The notes under the pieces are model-generated. The model was not told the origin of the DNA, searched no databases, and saw only the letters and a program-made list of their open reading frames with translations. From Shewanella oneidensis MR-1 (GTDB lineage: Bacteria > Pseudomonadota > Gammaproteobacteria > Enterobacterales > Shewanellaceae): a DNA stretch of 64,000 nt. Of this stretch, positions 38,645 through 48,050 are shown piece by piece (position 1 is the stretch's first letter; each line of letters begins with the position of its first letter). The stretch spans positions 3,320,790-3,384,789 of the forward strand of contig NC_004347.2 in NCBI RefSeq assembly GCF_000146165.2, given 5' to 3'. The position numbers and the translations under genes were made by a program.

Positions 38645-39676
38645 TTATAATTCTGATATATCTCTGGCTTTGCCTTTACGCGTCACTAATTGCAGTTCGG
38701 ATTTGACCGTCTCAGGACGTGGGATTTTTTCGTAAATTTTAAGTGCTAGATTATCGCGAGAGCGCCCCATTTTACAGCGGTAAGTTGGTAAGTCCTCGAT
38801 TCTCATCATAATGTACTCAGGTAACTCGATAGGAATAATATCCCCGGCTTTAAAGTTCATCACATCTTTGAGAGTGAGTTCATGCTCAACCACTGTGGCA
38901 TCGAAGCCTACTTTTACGTCCATAATCTCGTCGTGCAGCGCCTGTGACCAACGCATATCCGTATCTTGTTTATCGCTCTGGACACCAGCATCGAGCAATT
39001 CGCGGATAGGTTCGATCATCGAATACGGCATAGTGATGTGGAAGTCACCACCACCGCCATCGACTTCAATATGGAAGGAGTTAATTACAACCACTTCGGT
39101 TGGGCTGACAATGTTGGCCATCGCGGGGTTAACTTCGGAGTCGAGATAATCAAACTCCACATCCATTACAGGTGCCCAAGCATCTTTATAGTCTTCAAAG
39201 ATAATTTTAAGCAACAACTGTACAATGCGACGCTCGGTCGGGGTAAATTCCCGCCCTTCAATTTTGGCATGAAAACGGCCATCACCACCAAAAAAGTTAT
39301 CCACCAGAATAAACACTAAGCGTGCTTCCATCGTGATGAGCGCAGTGCCTTTTAACGGGTGGAAACGCACCATGTTGAGACTAGTTGGGACGAAAAGGGT
39401 ATGTACGTACTCACCAAACTTAAGCATTTGCACGCCGTTGATCGACACTTCGGCCGCACGACGCATCATATTGAACATACTGATCCGCAGATGACGGGCA
39501 AAACGCTCATTCACAATTTCAAGCGTGGGCATACGACCACGCACAATACGATCTTGGGAGGAAAAGTCGTAGGAGCGAGCTTCCTGCCCAACGGCATCAA
39601 GCTCATTGTCCTCTTCGACGTCATCGACCCCGTGTAAGAGCGCATCAATTTCGTCTTGGCTTAATAAATCACTCAC
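38645..39676 (-). CDS. fliM: Flagellar switch protein FliM
   Basis: This 343-residue protein begins with the CheY-binding peptide 'LSQDEIDALLHG' (4-15). A middle CheC-like domain ('GRMPTLEIVNERFARHLRIS') and a C-terminal SpoA domain follow. The start is GTG. It receives phospho-CheY and changes rotation. The upstream gap to fliL is 39 bases. Confidence 0.95.
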   Translation of the reverse strand: MSDLLSQDEIDALLHGVDDVEEDNELDAVGQEARSYDFSSQDRIVRGRMPTLEIVNERFARHLRISMFNMMRRAAEVSINGVQMLKFGEYVHTLFVPTSLNMVRFHPLKGTALITMEARLVFILVDNFFGGDGRFHAKIEGREFTPTERRIVQLLLKIIFEDYKDAWAPVMDVEFDYLDSEVNPAMANIVSPTEVVVINSFHIEVDGGGGDFHITMPYSMIEPIRELLDAGVQSDKQDTDMRWSQALHDEIMDVKVGFDATVVEHELTLKDVMNFKAGDIIPIELPEYIMMRIEDLPTYRCKMGRSRDNLALKIYEKIPRPETVKSELQLVTRKGKARDISEL

Positions 39677-39715
39677 AGTATTGTCTTCGCCTCTTTAAGG
39701 TGCTGAAGATAAAGG

Positions 39716-40240
39716 TTATTGCATCACAAAACCGGTAAAGAGTACTTTTTCAACCACTTTTCGCCCCGTCACGGGTTGCAAAGTGTTTTGTACACTCAAC
39801 AGGGCTAATTGCCGTAATTCATCCTTGCCCGCCTGTGTACTCAGCTTTTGCACATCGGCACCACTAAAGGTTGTTAACAGCGCATCCTCAATCAATGGTA
39901 TGTGCTTTTGGGTCAATACCTCATCGTCTTGGCCTCTGACCATCAGTTGCACTTTAATTTCGACGAGACGGGCACGATCGGGTCCAGGGAGGTTAAACAA
40001 GAATGGACGAGGCATAGGCACATAGGCAGCCAATGCAGGCTCCGCTGCGGGAGCTTCTGCTGTGGTCTTTACACCTTCAGCAGCTTCCACGGGAGCGTCA
40101 TCACTACTACCGAGAAAAAACCAAAGCGCGCCGCCTATCAACAGGGCTGCTAACACTCCAACACCAATAAAGATAAATAGCTTCTTTTTACTTTTTGGCG
40201 CTTCGGTGCTTTCAAGTTCTAATGATTCTTCCTTGGCCAT
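39716..40240 (-). CDS. fliL: Flagellar basal-body protein FliL
   Basis: This 174-residue protein has a short lysine-rich cytoplasmic start, one membrane helix (about 23-43, 'LFIFIGVGVLAALLIGGALW'), an acidic linker, and the periplasmic FliL domain ('PFLFNLPGPDRARLVEIKVQ'). It surrounds and stabilises stators. It lies between fliK and fliM. Confidence 0.94.
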   Translation of the reverse strand: MAKEESLELESTEAPKSKKKLFIFIGVGVLAALLIGGALWFFLGSSDDAPVEAAEGVKTTAEAPAAEPALAAYVPMPRPFLFNLPGPDRARLVEIKVQLMVRGQDDEVLTQKHIPLIEDALLTTFSGADVQKLSTQAGKDELRQLALLSVQNTLQPVTGRKVVEKVLFTGFVMQ

Positions 40241-40322
40241 GTTCTGTACTCTTTAATTGGCTAAATCCGGGAATGGATTACGTCGTGGATTATAATCCGC
40301 TTTATTACTATAGGTTACCTGC

Positions 40323-41906
40323 TTAAGCGTAATAATCTATAGCCGAATTTAAACTAGTTGCTTGATTTAAACCTAAATCTAGCTCTTCTGCCGAGAAATC
40401 ATCCACATTTCCACCGCTTGAACCTCCTGCTTCACCAAATCCCCCTTCTCGGCGTTGACCTTGGTCACCTTGGGAGACATGGCTGTCCGCAAGCTGCATG
40501 CCTTGTTCCTGTAACAATTCACGTAAACGAGGAATAGCCTGTTCAACTAGATCGCGGGTCTGGGATTGTGCCACATGGAACTGCACTTGTGTCTGATCAC
40601 CATGAACCTGAATTTTAACTAACATATGACCGAGCTCGGGTGGATCTAAGCGGATTTCAGCTTGTTGAATACCTTGGCTAACCATAGTCACCAGTTGCTG
40701 CTTCATCACAGGAGAAAAGCGCTGGATCATCTCCTGCATTTGGTTTTGATTTTCAACCCCTTGACGTAAGGAAAGCTGAACAGGTGATATTTCTTGGCGA
40801 TGAACTTGCTGATTCGTTATAGCGTGCAACGTCGATACCGCTTTAAACTCCACAGGCTTAAACTCAGCACTAGATTTTTCGCTACCCGTTTCGAGTGAAG
40901 GTAAAGTGTTATCCTGCCGTTCATCAAGCGCGACGGCTAACTTGGCGTCTTTTAACAATAATCCCGCCGAAATTTCTGCGCGAGAGGGGTTATCGTCACT
41001 AGCATTCGGATCGACAGGCACAGCCCCTAGCGTATTAGGCTCTTTGCTGTTAACCCCTGTGGCCATATTTACTGACAATCCTTGTGTATCTGTCGCCGAG
41101 GCATTAGTCGTTTTGTTTGATGCTAAATGATCAACCGTTGGCGTAATCGTTTTCTCGGCTACTTGAGTCGACACATTGATCGATTTGCCATTCAATTCAT
41201 CCTCTTTCGATCCCAAAATAGCTTCCACATCATCCAAAAGACCAGTCTTATCGGAAATATCCGTATTTGCCGTTGAAGTTAACACATTGATAGATTCGGT
41301 GAGTTCAGACTCGTTCGTTGATGAAGCCTGCTGTGATAACTGTAGCGATGTTTGCACCGTGCCCTGCTCGGTTTTAGTTTGGTTTGCTAGCCCGCTATCC
41401 GCTTCTGAGGTCGAAGTTTGATTTACGCTTTGTGTCATAACAGCTGCATCAGCAGTAACACTCACGTGGGAGTCTTTGCCTGGCTCAGCAAATTTAGCTA
41501 GCTCATCTAAAAAAGTGGCCTCTTCTGCTGGTAAAGAGCCACCCTCAGCCAACACTGATAATGAGCTAGCAGCATCTTCAATTGCCGTTAATTGAGCCTC
41601 AAGCGGCAAAGCATCGCCCGTTGCGGCCGCTTTTTTCATCTCGTTTGCCATACCAATTTGAGCAAAAATCAAGTTGATATCGGTAGCATCCTCGGCATGA
41701 TCCTCATCTGTACTGGATTCTGGTTGCCCTGATTTGACAGGCGTATCTTTAGATAAGTTAGATTTAGTTGGTGCATCAGAAACAGAAACAACTGAAGCCA
41801 AAGCTGCCGAAAAGTCTTCACTATTAGTCTCTTGCGCCATGACTTTACTTGAGCTAGCAGTGTTTTTCGCGCTTGAGGCTAATAGGATATTGTTCATTTG
41901 TTGCAT
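40323..41906 (-). CDS. fliK: Flagellar hook-length control protein FliK
   Basis: This 527-residue protein has a long, low-complexity S/T/A-rich N-terminal ruler region and a C-terminal Flg_hook domain with 'IQQAEIRLDPPELGHMLVKI' and 'VQFHVAQSQTRDLVEQAIPR'. ATG 41906 (MQQMNNILL) has AGGAG 7 bases upstream and is preferred to an upstream in-frame start. A sigma-54 promoter at 41990-42007 shows that fliK opens the fliKLMNOPQR-flhB unit. Confidence 0.93.
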   Translation of the reverse strand: MQQMNNILLASSAKNTASSSKVMAQETNSEDFSAALASVVSVSDAPTKSNLSKDTPVKSGQPESSTDEDHAEDATDINLIFAQIGMANEMKKAAATGDALPLEAQLTAIEDAASSLSVLAEGGSLPAEEATFLDELAKFAEPGKDSHVSVTADAAVMTQSVNQTSTSEADSGLANQTKTEQGTVQTSLQLSQQASSTNESELTESINVLTSTANTDISDKTGLLDDVEAILGSKEDELNGKSINVSTQVAEKTITPTVDHLASNKTTNASATDTQGLSVNMATGVNSKEPNTLGAVPVDPNASDDNPSRAEISAGLLLKDAKLAVALDERQDNTLPSLETGSEKSSAEFKPVEFKAVSTLHAITNQQVHRQEISPVQLSLRQGVENQNQMQEMIQRFSPVMKQQLVTMVSQGIQQAEIRLDPPELGHMLVKIQVHGDQTQVQFHVAQSQTRDLVEQAIPRLRELLQEQGMQLADSHVSQGDQGQRREGGFGEAGGSSGGNVDDFSAEELDLGLNQATSLNSAIDYYA

Positions 41907-41989
41907 ATAAACTCCTAAACATTCGCCCAAAGAAAAACAACAAAGGCAAACGTCAATTTTTGCGGCTTCAGCCATATCTAACATAAAGC

Positions 41990-42007
41990 AAGCAAATAAA
42001 ATGCCAA
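41990..42007 (-). promoter_or_regulatory. Sigma-54 promoter upstream of fliK
   Basis: The minus strand reads TTGGCATTTTATTTGCTT, with GG and GC separated by 10 bases. It is about 84 bases upstream of the fliK ATG and 43 bases after the fliJ stop. Confidence 0.87.
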
Positions 42008-42049
42008 CAAATAAAGATGTAAAAAATGCGGGTATAACTTGTTAGATGA

Positions 42050-42493
42050 TTACTTATTACGGCGGTAAAACTGTTGCGAGGCAAATTCATCCGTCATCTT
42101 TTGCTCTTTTTTCAGCTCAATCGCTTGGCGCTTTTTCTCTTTATTATCGAGGAGTAACTCCACTGCCTTACGTTTTTTTTGTTTCTCAAGCCAATAGTGC
42201 TGACGATAGTTTTTCTGCTTTTCACCGTCGGCGACTACACGCTGTTGCTGAGCAATGGCCTCATCGATTTGCCGAATAAAACGATGGAATTGATGATAAT
42301 GACTCGCACTGATGGCCTGCCCCTGCTGAGACTGCATCTGCTTCATATAATCCAAGCGATAGTTATTTAGCGCATCAAGCTGATTTTGACGTTTTTGGCA
42401 CTCAAGTTGCGCTGACTTTAGCAACAGTGCAGCTTGCTCCTCTGCGTCGAGGGCTAACTTTAATACGAGTAATAGGGGATCGGTATTCGCCAT
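42050..42493 (-). CDS. fliJ: Flagellar export chaperone FliJ
   Basis: This 147-residue, highly charged, Q/K/E-rich protein is predicted to form an antiparallel coiled coil throughout, as in FliJ. It links the FliI ATPase to FlhA. It lies 11 bases after fliI and is the last gene of the fliE-fliJ unit. Confidence 0.92.
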   Translation of the reverse strand: MANTDPLLLVLKLALDAEEQAALLLKSAQLECQKRQNQLDALNNYRLDYMKQMQSQQGQAISASHYHQFHRFIRQIDEAIAQQQRVVADGEKQKNYRQHYWLEKQKKRKAVELLLDNKEKKRQAIELKKEQKMTDEFASQQFYRRNK

Positions 42494-42504
42494 AACGGCC
42501 TCGA

Positions 42505-43842
42505 TTATTTACATTGCGCTGCAAGTTGCCCTAGCATCACTTGGCTATCGGCAAAACTAAAGGCATCACGCATGGTTTGCCGCAGAAAAGCATTCATTGC
42601 GGGTTGCAGACGTATTGCGTTATCAATGCGAGGATCGCTCCCTTGCGCATAGGCACCAATCGAAATCAGATCCTTATTCTGCTGATAAAGCGAATAGGTT
42701 TGCTTGACGCGGCGCATGGCCTCAAGGTGTTCATTGGAAATCACCATAGGCGCCACCCGGCTGATGGATGCCTCAATATCGATAGCAGGATAATGCCCTG
42801 AATCGGCGAGCGAGCGAGAGAGGACAATATGGCCATCAAGAATCGCCCTCGAAGCATCGGCAATAGGATCCTGTTGATCATCCCCCTCGGTAAGCACAGT
42901 ATAAAATGCGGTGATGGAACCCTGTCCAGGTCCACCATTACCTGCACGTTCAACAAGGCGCGGCAGTTTAGCAAACACAGATGGAGGATAACCTTTGGTT
43001 GCTGGCGGCTCGCCCACCGCAAGGGCAATTTCCCGCTGCGCCTGAGCATAACGAGTTAAACTATCCATTAATAACAATACGTTATAGCCTAAATCCCGAA
43101 AGTATTCAGCAATACGTGTTGACGTCTCACAGGCTCGCAGGCGCATCAGAGGAGAGGTATCGGCGGGGGCTGCTACAACAACAGAGCGCGCTCTGCCCTT
43201 TTCACCGAGGATTTCTTCAATAAATTCTTTGACTTCACGGCCACGCTCCCCCACCAACCCAACCACAATAATATCGGCGGTCGTGCCTCGGGTCATCATC
43301 CCAAGCAGCACACTTTTACCCACACCTGAGCCCGCAAATAAGCCCATACGTTGGCCCTTACCCACGGTTAGCATGGCATTGATGGCGCGAACGCCTACAT
43401 CGAGTGGCTCGGTAATCGCGCGGCGTGAAAGTGGGTTGATGGCATTACTGTGCCTTGGCGCTTGCTGTTCGGTAGATAACGCGCCAAGACCGTCTAAAGG
43501 CACGCCATTACCGTCGAGCACTCTTCCTAACAGGGATAACCCCACATTAAGACCCGCCTGCTCTCCTAGGGGAACGACGCGCGCACCGGGTAACACGCCA
43601 CGCAGCTCTTCAATCGGCATGAGATACAACAATTCATCATCAAAACCAACCACTTCGGCAATTAACTCTCCCACCATGGTCTCGATAGAACACAAGCTAC
43701 CAACGGGTGCACGACAGCCGCTTGCCTCTAAAGTTAAGCCGACGACGCGCACTAATTGCCCGCTGGCAACTGCGCGAAACGGGGGTACTTTATCGATGTA
43801 GTGATTCAGTTTATTCTGCAGTTGATGGCGGCGATTGTGCAT
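42505..43842 (-). CDS. fliI: Flagellum-specific ATPase FliI
   Basis: This 445-residue F1-beta-like ATPase has Walker A 'AGSGVGKS' (170-177), '[19 protein letters not shown]', and '[19 protein letters not shown]'. It energises export with FliH. ATG 43842 has GGAG just upstream and overlaps fliH by 32 bases; an ATG four codons earlier is also possible. Confidence 0.95.
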   Translation of the reverse strand: MHNRRHQLQNKLNHYIDKVPPFRAVASGQLVRVVGLTLEASGCRAPVGSLCSIETMVGELIAEVVGFDDELLYLMPIEELRGVLPGARVVPLGEQAGLNVGLSLLGRVLDGNGVPLDGLGALSTEQQAPRHSNAINPLSRRAITEPLDVGVRAINAMLTVGKGQRMGLFAGSGVGKSVLLGMMTRGTTADIIVVGLVGERGREVKEFIEEILGEKGRARSVVVAAPADTSPLMRLRACETSTRIAEYFRDLGYNVLLLMDSLTRYAQAQREIALAVGEPPATKGYPPSVFAKLPRLVERAGNGGPGQGSITAFYTVLTEGDDQQDPIADASRAILDGHIVLSRSLADSGHYPAIDIEASISRVAPMVISNEHLEAMRRVKQTYSLYQQNKDLISIGAYAQGSDPRIDNAIRLQPAMNAFLRQTMRDAFSFADSQVMLGQLAAQCK

Positions 43843-44761
43843 CTTGCTCTCCATCCCCTTGGTACTGAGCGACCAGTTCATCAGCGTCCTTTATTGACTC
43901 AGGGACGATTTTAGCAGCATTTTCCTCATCGAGGGCGGCTTGGCGCTGTTGCTGCTGCAACGCTAAGTGAGATTGTTGATTGCGAAGGGATTCAAACACG
44001 GCATCAATGCGTGATGAAAGGGTTAAATCTACCAAAGAGCGTTGGCTGCTAATAATACAATCCCCCGCCGTTAAGCTAGGATCGGCCTCTAATTGCCATT
44101 GATTACGCGTCAATTGAGTACTGGAATATAAGGTTTCAACCAATGTCACATCGTCGGGATGCATACGAAGATTGACAGTTTGTTCCTTAATCGGGAGAGA
44201 TTCGACCCCCAAGCGCAGCGCAGACAAAATTTGTTCCGGATGGGTCTTCAACTCATGACCAATCACCGATTTCGCCAGCGCCATGGTGAGCGACATTAAG
44301 GTATGCTCAATATCGCCATCAAGTAATTGCAGTGGCTTTTCAAATTGACAGAGTAACCCCTCAAAGCGGCTCAGTAATGCTTTTGCTTCGGCAAGACCCG
44401 TTTCTAAGCCCTGTTCATGCCCCTGAGTGAAACCTTCTTTATGGCCTTGTTCAAGCCCTTCAAGTCTACCTTGCTCTAATCCTTCGATATGACCTTGAGT
44501 TTTACCCTCGTTAAAGCCTTCCTCTTCGGCTTGGGCACGAATATCTTCAATTTCGGCCATTGTCGGTGGTGCAACGGTTTCGACGGCAACAGCTTTTGGT
44601 GCTTGTTGGGCACTATAACCAAACAGGTTAGAAATGCTAACGTCTTCGGTTTCAGTCACATCGGGTAATTGCCAATGGCTGAACTCAATCTCAGCGTCGC
44701 TAACCACCCTGTGGGATAATTTGTCGTCTAACTGATTGTCACTCCGATTAGAGGAACTCAT
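43811..44761 (-). CDS. fliH: Flagellar export ATPase regulator FliH
   Basis: This roughly 316-residue protein contains the GxxxG-type repeat helix characteristic of FliH ('[18 protein letters not shown]' near 105-125) and a C-terminal domain ('[20 protein letters not shown]'). It binds and restrains FliI. The start lies inside the end of fliG; ATG 44761 or an ATG three codons upstream are both possible. Confidence 0.93.
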   Translation of the reverse strand: MSSSNRSDNQLDDKLSHRVVSDAEIEFSHWQLPDVTETEDVSISNLFGYSAQQAPKAVAVETVAPPTMAEIEDIRAQAEEEGFNEGKTQGHIEGLEQGRLEGLEQGHKEGFTQGHEQGLETGLAEAKALLSRFEGLLCQFEKPLQLLDGDIEHTLMSLTMALAKSVIGHELKTHPEQILSALRLGVESLPIKEQTVNLRMHPDDVTLVETLYSSTQLTRNQWQLEADPSLTAGDCIISSQRSLVDLTLSSRIDAVFESLRNQQSHLALQQQQRQAALDEENAAKIVPESIKDADELVAQYQGDGEQDAQSPPSTAE

Positions 44762-45794
44762 CGCCACCACCGCCGCCTAACATGATTTCGCCACTGTCAC
44801 TTAAACGACGTGCAATTGACAGAATTTCTTTTTGAGCAATCTCGACTTCGCTGATCCGAATGGGGCCCATCGCCTCCAAATCGTCACGCAGCAACTCGGC
44901 TGCCCGTTTTGACATGTTGCCCAAAATCTTGTCTTTGAGCTGATCATCGGCACCTTTAAGCGCCTTCATTAATACATCCTGCTGCACTTCACGCAGTAAA
45001 GTTTGAATACCGCGATCATCCACATCGATAAGGTTTTCAAATACAAACATCAAGTCTTGGATCTGCTGCGCCATTTCTTCGTCGGTTTCACGCATCGTTT
45101 CCATCAACTGGCTTTCAACACCAGTATCAAGATAGTTCATGATGTTAGCTGCCGCTTTTAGGCCGCCCATCTTCGCCGCCTGCGCCCCACCTTGACCTGC
45201 GAATTGTTTCTCCATGATATCGTTAAGCTCTTGCAATGCCGCAGGTTGAACTTCTTCAAGATTAGCAATACGCATCATTAAGTCTAAGCGAGTGTTTTCG
45301 GGGAACTGCCCAAAAATTTCTGCCGCTTGATCTGGCTCTAAATACGATAAAACAATAGTTTGGATTTGCGGATGTTCATTTTGGATGATGGTAGCAACTT
45401 GACGCGCATCCATCCATTTGAGTGAGTCAAGTCCTTTAGCACCGCTGCCCATGATAATTTGTTCAATCAAATTACCAGCTTTGTCTTCACCTAACGCTGC
45501 TGTTAAGGCTTTACGGACGAACTCTTCACTATTAAAGCCAATAGATGAATACTTTTGTATATCATCAAGAAACAGCTTATGTACCCCAATGACTTTCTCT
45601 TGACCAAAGTCTTCCATTGCTGCCATCGCCATCCCCACCTTCTGCACTTGCTTAGGCTCTAAGTGCTTTAGAATGGAGGCGGCATCGGCCTCACTCAAAC
45701 TTAACAGTAGAATCGCCGTTTTTTCGATACCACTGAGATCCTTTACATTGAAGCTTGGGGTCTCAGCGGCGTCTTTTGATTTATTCTCAGCCAT
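44748..45794 (-). CDS. fliG: Flagellar motor switch protein FliG
   Basis: This 348-residue protein has the three FliG domains. The C-terminal torque helix is 'LRDDLEAMGPIRISEVEIAQ' with the charged residues that face the stator, and the central EHPQ motif is 'NEHPQIQTIVLSYL'. Its start overlaps the fliF stop by 8 bases. Confidence 0.96.
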   Translation of the reverse strand: MAENKSKDAAETPSFNVKDLSGIEKTAILLLSLSEADAASILKHLEPKQVQKVGMAMAAMEDFGQEKVIGVHKLFLDDIQKYSSIGFNSEEFVRKALTAALGEDKAGNLIEQIIMGSGAKGLDSLKWMDARQVATIIQNEHPQIQTIVLSYLEPDQAAEIFGQFPENTRLDLMMRIANLEEVQPAALQELNDIMEKQFAGQGGAQAAKMGGLKAAANIMNYLDTGVESQLMETMRETDEEMAQQIQDLMFVFENLIDVDDRGIQTLLREVQQDVLMKALKGADDQLKDKILGNMSKRAAELLRDDLEAMGPIRISEVEIAQKEILSIARRLSDSGEIMLGGGGGDEFL

Positions 45795-47487
45795 TGTCTT
45801 GTAACCAGTTTTTCACGACTTGGGTAGAAAGCTCGGGCTCATTCGCCACAAGCGCACGGATAGCTTTAATCATATCATCATCTTTATGCAGATTAGGGAT
45901 AAGAATTGAGCCATCGTCAGCATAACTATACTCTGCTTCTTTGGTATTGAGCATCCCTAAGGTATCGGCAGCATACTGATCTTCGATCTCGGCAAGCTCA
46001 TTCCCCAGTCTTCCATCCTCTGGCATATTGACGCGATCTGGATAGATTAAGCGTTTAAGCATAGGGCGAACCACTGCAAGGATAAGTACTAGGATCACTA
46101 ATGCACCGACGCCTAATTTGACCGCACGCCAAAACCAAGGCTGCTCCCATAATTCAGGGGCGGGTACATCTTCAACTAATTGATCCATAAAGGGCACTGT
46201 CACGACTTCAAGCACATCACCACGCTGCGCACTGAAGCCCACTGCTCCCTCCAATAAACGGCGAATGTTAGTCAACTCTTGCTCGGTACGGGCAACGCGT
46301 GCCACCTGACCATTTTCACCTGCGGCGCCCGGTTTAAAGTCCACCGCAACCGATACACTCACACGGCGCACAACGCCAATTTGCTGACGGGTATGGCTAA
46401 TAGTGGTATCTAATTCAAAGTTACGTGTCGCTTCACGGTGAGAGTTACCTGCGGCCACACTTTCGGTTGCTGCTGTCGCAGCCTCCTGCGGAATATTTGA
46501 TTCCATAGGGGGTTGGTTCGATAAAGCACCAGGAATCCCCCCAGTCGAACCACCCGTTGAGTTATTCTCCACCGTCATTTCACTGCGTAGCGATGGTAAG
46601 TCGGGGTTAAAACGTTTGGCAGTTTGTTCAACTGCGGTGAAATCCATGCTTACATCCACTTGGGAAGTGAAATTATCATGTCCAAGAATTGGCGAGAGAA
46701 TCGAGTCAATTTTAGTCCGGTATTCGGTTTCTTTTTGCTGTACCAACTCAAGCTCACGGCGCGCCCTTGCTGAAACCCCATCTTGACTACCAGAGTTCAG
46801 TAAACGGCCATTAGAATCCGTTACCGTGACGCGAGAAGGCTCTAACCCTTGTACCGCTGAAGCGACGATATCCACGATAGCATCCACTTCACCTTGGCCT
46901 AAACCGCCACGGCGGGTGTTGATCACAACGGTAGCACTTGGCTGAGCGGTGTTACGGGCAAACACGTTTTCTTTGGGGAGCGCTAAAATCACTTTTGCAC
47001 GGCTCACACTTTGTAATTGTTCAATCGCGCGGGCAAGGTTTTCCTCTTGACTGTGCTTAAGGCGGGCTTGCTCCATTCTTTGACTCACACCAAAGCCACT
47101 GTCTTGGGTGAGAAAGTCTTGTTTGGACGTTGCCGCGCTATCAATACCCGCACGGCTAAGCATCATTTTAACTTCTTGATACTTATCTTCCGGCACCTTA
47201 ACGACATCAACATCGATTTGATACTTGATTTTATTTTTATCAAGTACATCTAGCACTTGCACCATCTCCTGAGTTTCCATTTTACCCAATGGGCGATACT
47301 CAGGTTCCTGTGCCCAAATCATGACAAATACGGCTAGCGCCAAACAAATGGCTAACGCTAAAATCATGGTGATTTGGCGCATCATATCGACGCCACCGAG
47401 GTTCCCCAGTACGCCGGATTTATGTTCTTGCTGGACCCCTTGGTCCATTGCGCCGGCGTTCGATCCGACAATCATTTCTGTGCTCAC
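45787..47487 (-). CDS. fliF: Flagellar MS-ring protein FliF
   Basis: This 566-residue protein has membrane helices at about 38-58 and 450-470, ring-building domains between them, and the C-terminal FliG-binding tail ('LSTQVVKNWLQDNG'). The start is GTG 47487. It lies 33 bases after fliE. Confidence 0.95.
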   Translation of the reverse strand: MSTEMIVGSNAGAMDQGVQQEHKSGVLGNLGGVDMMRQITMILALAICLALAVFVMIWAQEPEYRPLGKMETQEMVQVLDVLDKNKIKYQIDVDVVKVPEDKYQEVKMMLSRAGIDSAATSKQDFLTQDSGFGVSQRMEQARLKHSQEENLARAIEQLQSVSRAKVILALPKENVFARNTAQPSATVVINTRRGGLGQGEVDAIVDIVASAVQGLEPSRVTVTDSNGRLLNSGSQDGVSARARRELELVQQKETEYRTKIDSILSPILGHDNFTSQVDVSMDFTAVEQTAKRFNPDLPSLRSEMTVENNSTGGSTGGIPGALSNQPPMESNIPQEAATAATESVAAGNSHREATRNFELDTTISHTRQQIGVVRRVSVSVAVDFKPGAAGENGQVARVARTEQELTNIRRLLEGAVGFSAQRGDVLEVVTVPFMDQLVEDVPAPELWEQPWFWRAVKLGVGALVILVLILAVVRPMLKRLIYPDRVNMPEDGRLGNELAEIEDQYAADTLGMLNTKEAEYSYADDGSILIPNLHKDDDMIKAIRALVANEPELSTQVVKNWLQDNG

Positions 47488-47520
47488 GATTCGTACCTGC
47501 TCATTGCGTTATTCATTGGC

Positions 47521-47859
47521 CTAAACAGGCATACTCATGATTTCTTTATAAGCTTCAACGAGCTTATTGCGCACTTGAATAGTGGCTTCAAAGGCAACAC
47601 TGGCTTTTTCGCGGGCAATCACACTATCAGAAAGACTCACTGTGGTATCCCCCATGTCTAATCGCGTGGCGAGGTTAGATGAGGTTGACTGCAATCCACT
47701 GACATTACCAATAGCTTGCGACAGTAATTGCCCAAAGTCAGCACCGCTGGTGTTATTCACTTGCTGCACAATATTATTGGGTGATATTCCAAAAGAAGGA
47801 GTAACTTCACCTTTAAGTGACTGCATTTCTTGCAGTAATGAATTCGCGCCAATTTGCAT
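47521..47859 (-). CDS. fliE: Flagellar hook-basal-body protein FliE
   Basis: This 112-residue protein ends with the conserved helix 'VAFEATIQVRNKLVEAYKEI' and 'MSMPV'. It joins the MS ring to the rod. It is the first gene of fliEFGHIJ, behind a sigma-54 promoter at 47915-47932. Confidence 0.95.
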   Translation of the reverse strand: MQIGANSLLQEMQSLKGEVTPSFGISPNNIVQQVNNTSGADFGQLLSQAIGNVSGLQSTSSNLATRLDMGDTTVSLSDSVIAREKASVAFEATIQVRNKLVEAYKEIMSMPV

Positions 47860-47914
47860 GTTATGCTCCTCATCGTCGAGTTATTGACGATTAAACTCTC
47901 TAGATAAAGAGGAT

Positions 47915-47932
47915 ATGCAAAACTACGGCCAA
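47915..47932 (-). promoter_or_regulatory. Sigma-54 promoter upstream of fliE
   Basis: The minus strand reads TTGGCCGTAGTTTTGCAT; GG and GC are separated by 10 bases. The -24 element lies inside the stem of the inverted repeat at 47924-47949. Confidence 0.88.
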
Positions 47933-47949
47933 GTTTTTACTTGGCCGTA
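47924..47949 (-). terminator. Stem-loop between flrC and fliE, overlapping the fliE promoter
   Basis: TACGGCCAAGT and ACTTGGCCGTA form an 11-bp perfect stem with a TTTT loop. On the minus strand it is followed by GTTTTGC. It may end the flrBC transcript, and it overlaps the -24 element of the fliE promoter. Confidence 0.5.
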
Positions 47950-48050
47950 CGGTAATGAAATAATCAGGAAGTCAAAAATCTAAAAGGACAAATTACCAAT
48001 AAGGTAACTTATTAGTAATTCCTTGTAAGACAAAAGGATAGCTAAATCGA

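Noticed and set aside
43229..43801. 190-codon open frame antisense to fliI
   Set aside because: Long antisense frames are common in G+C-moderate genes; the fliI reading frame is clearly the real one.
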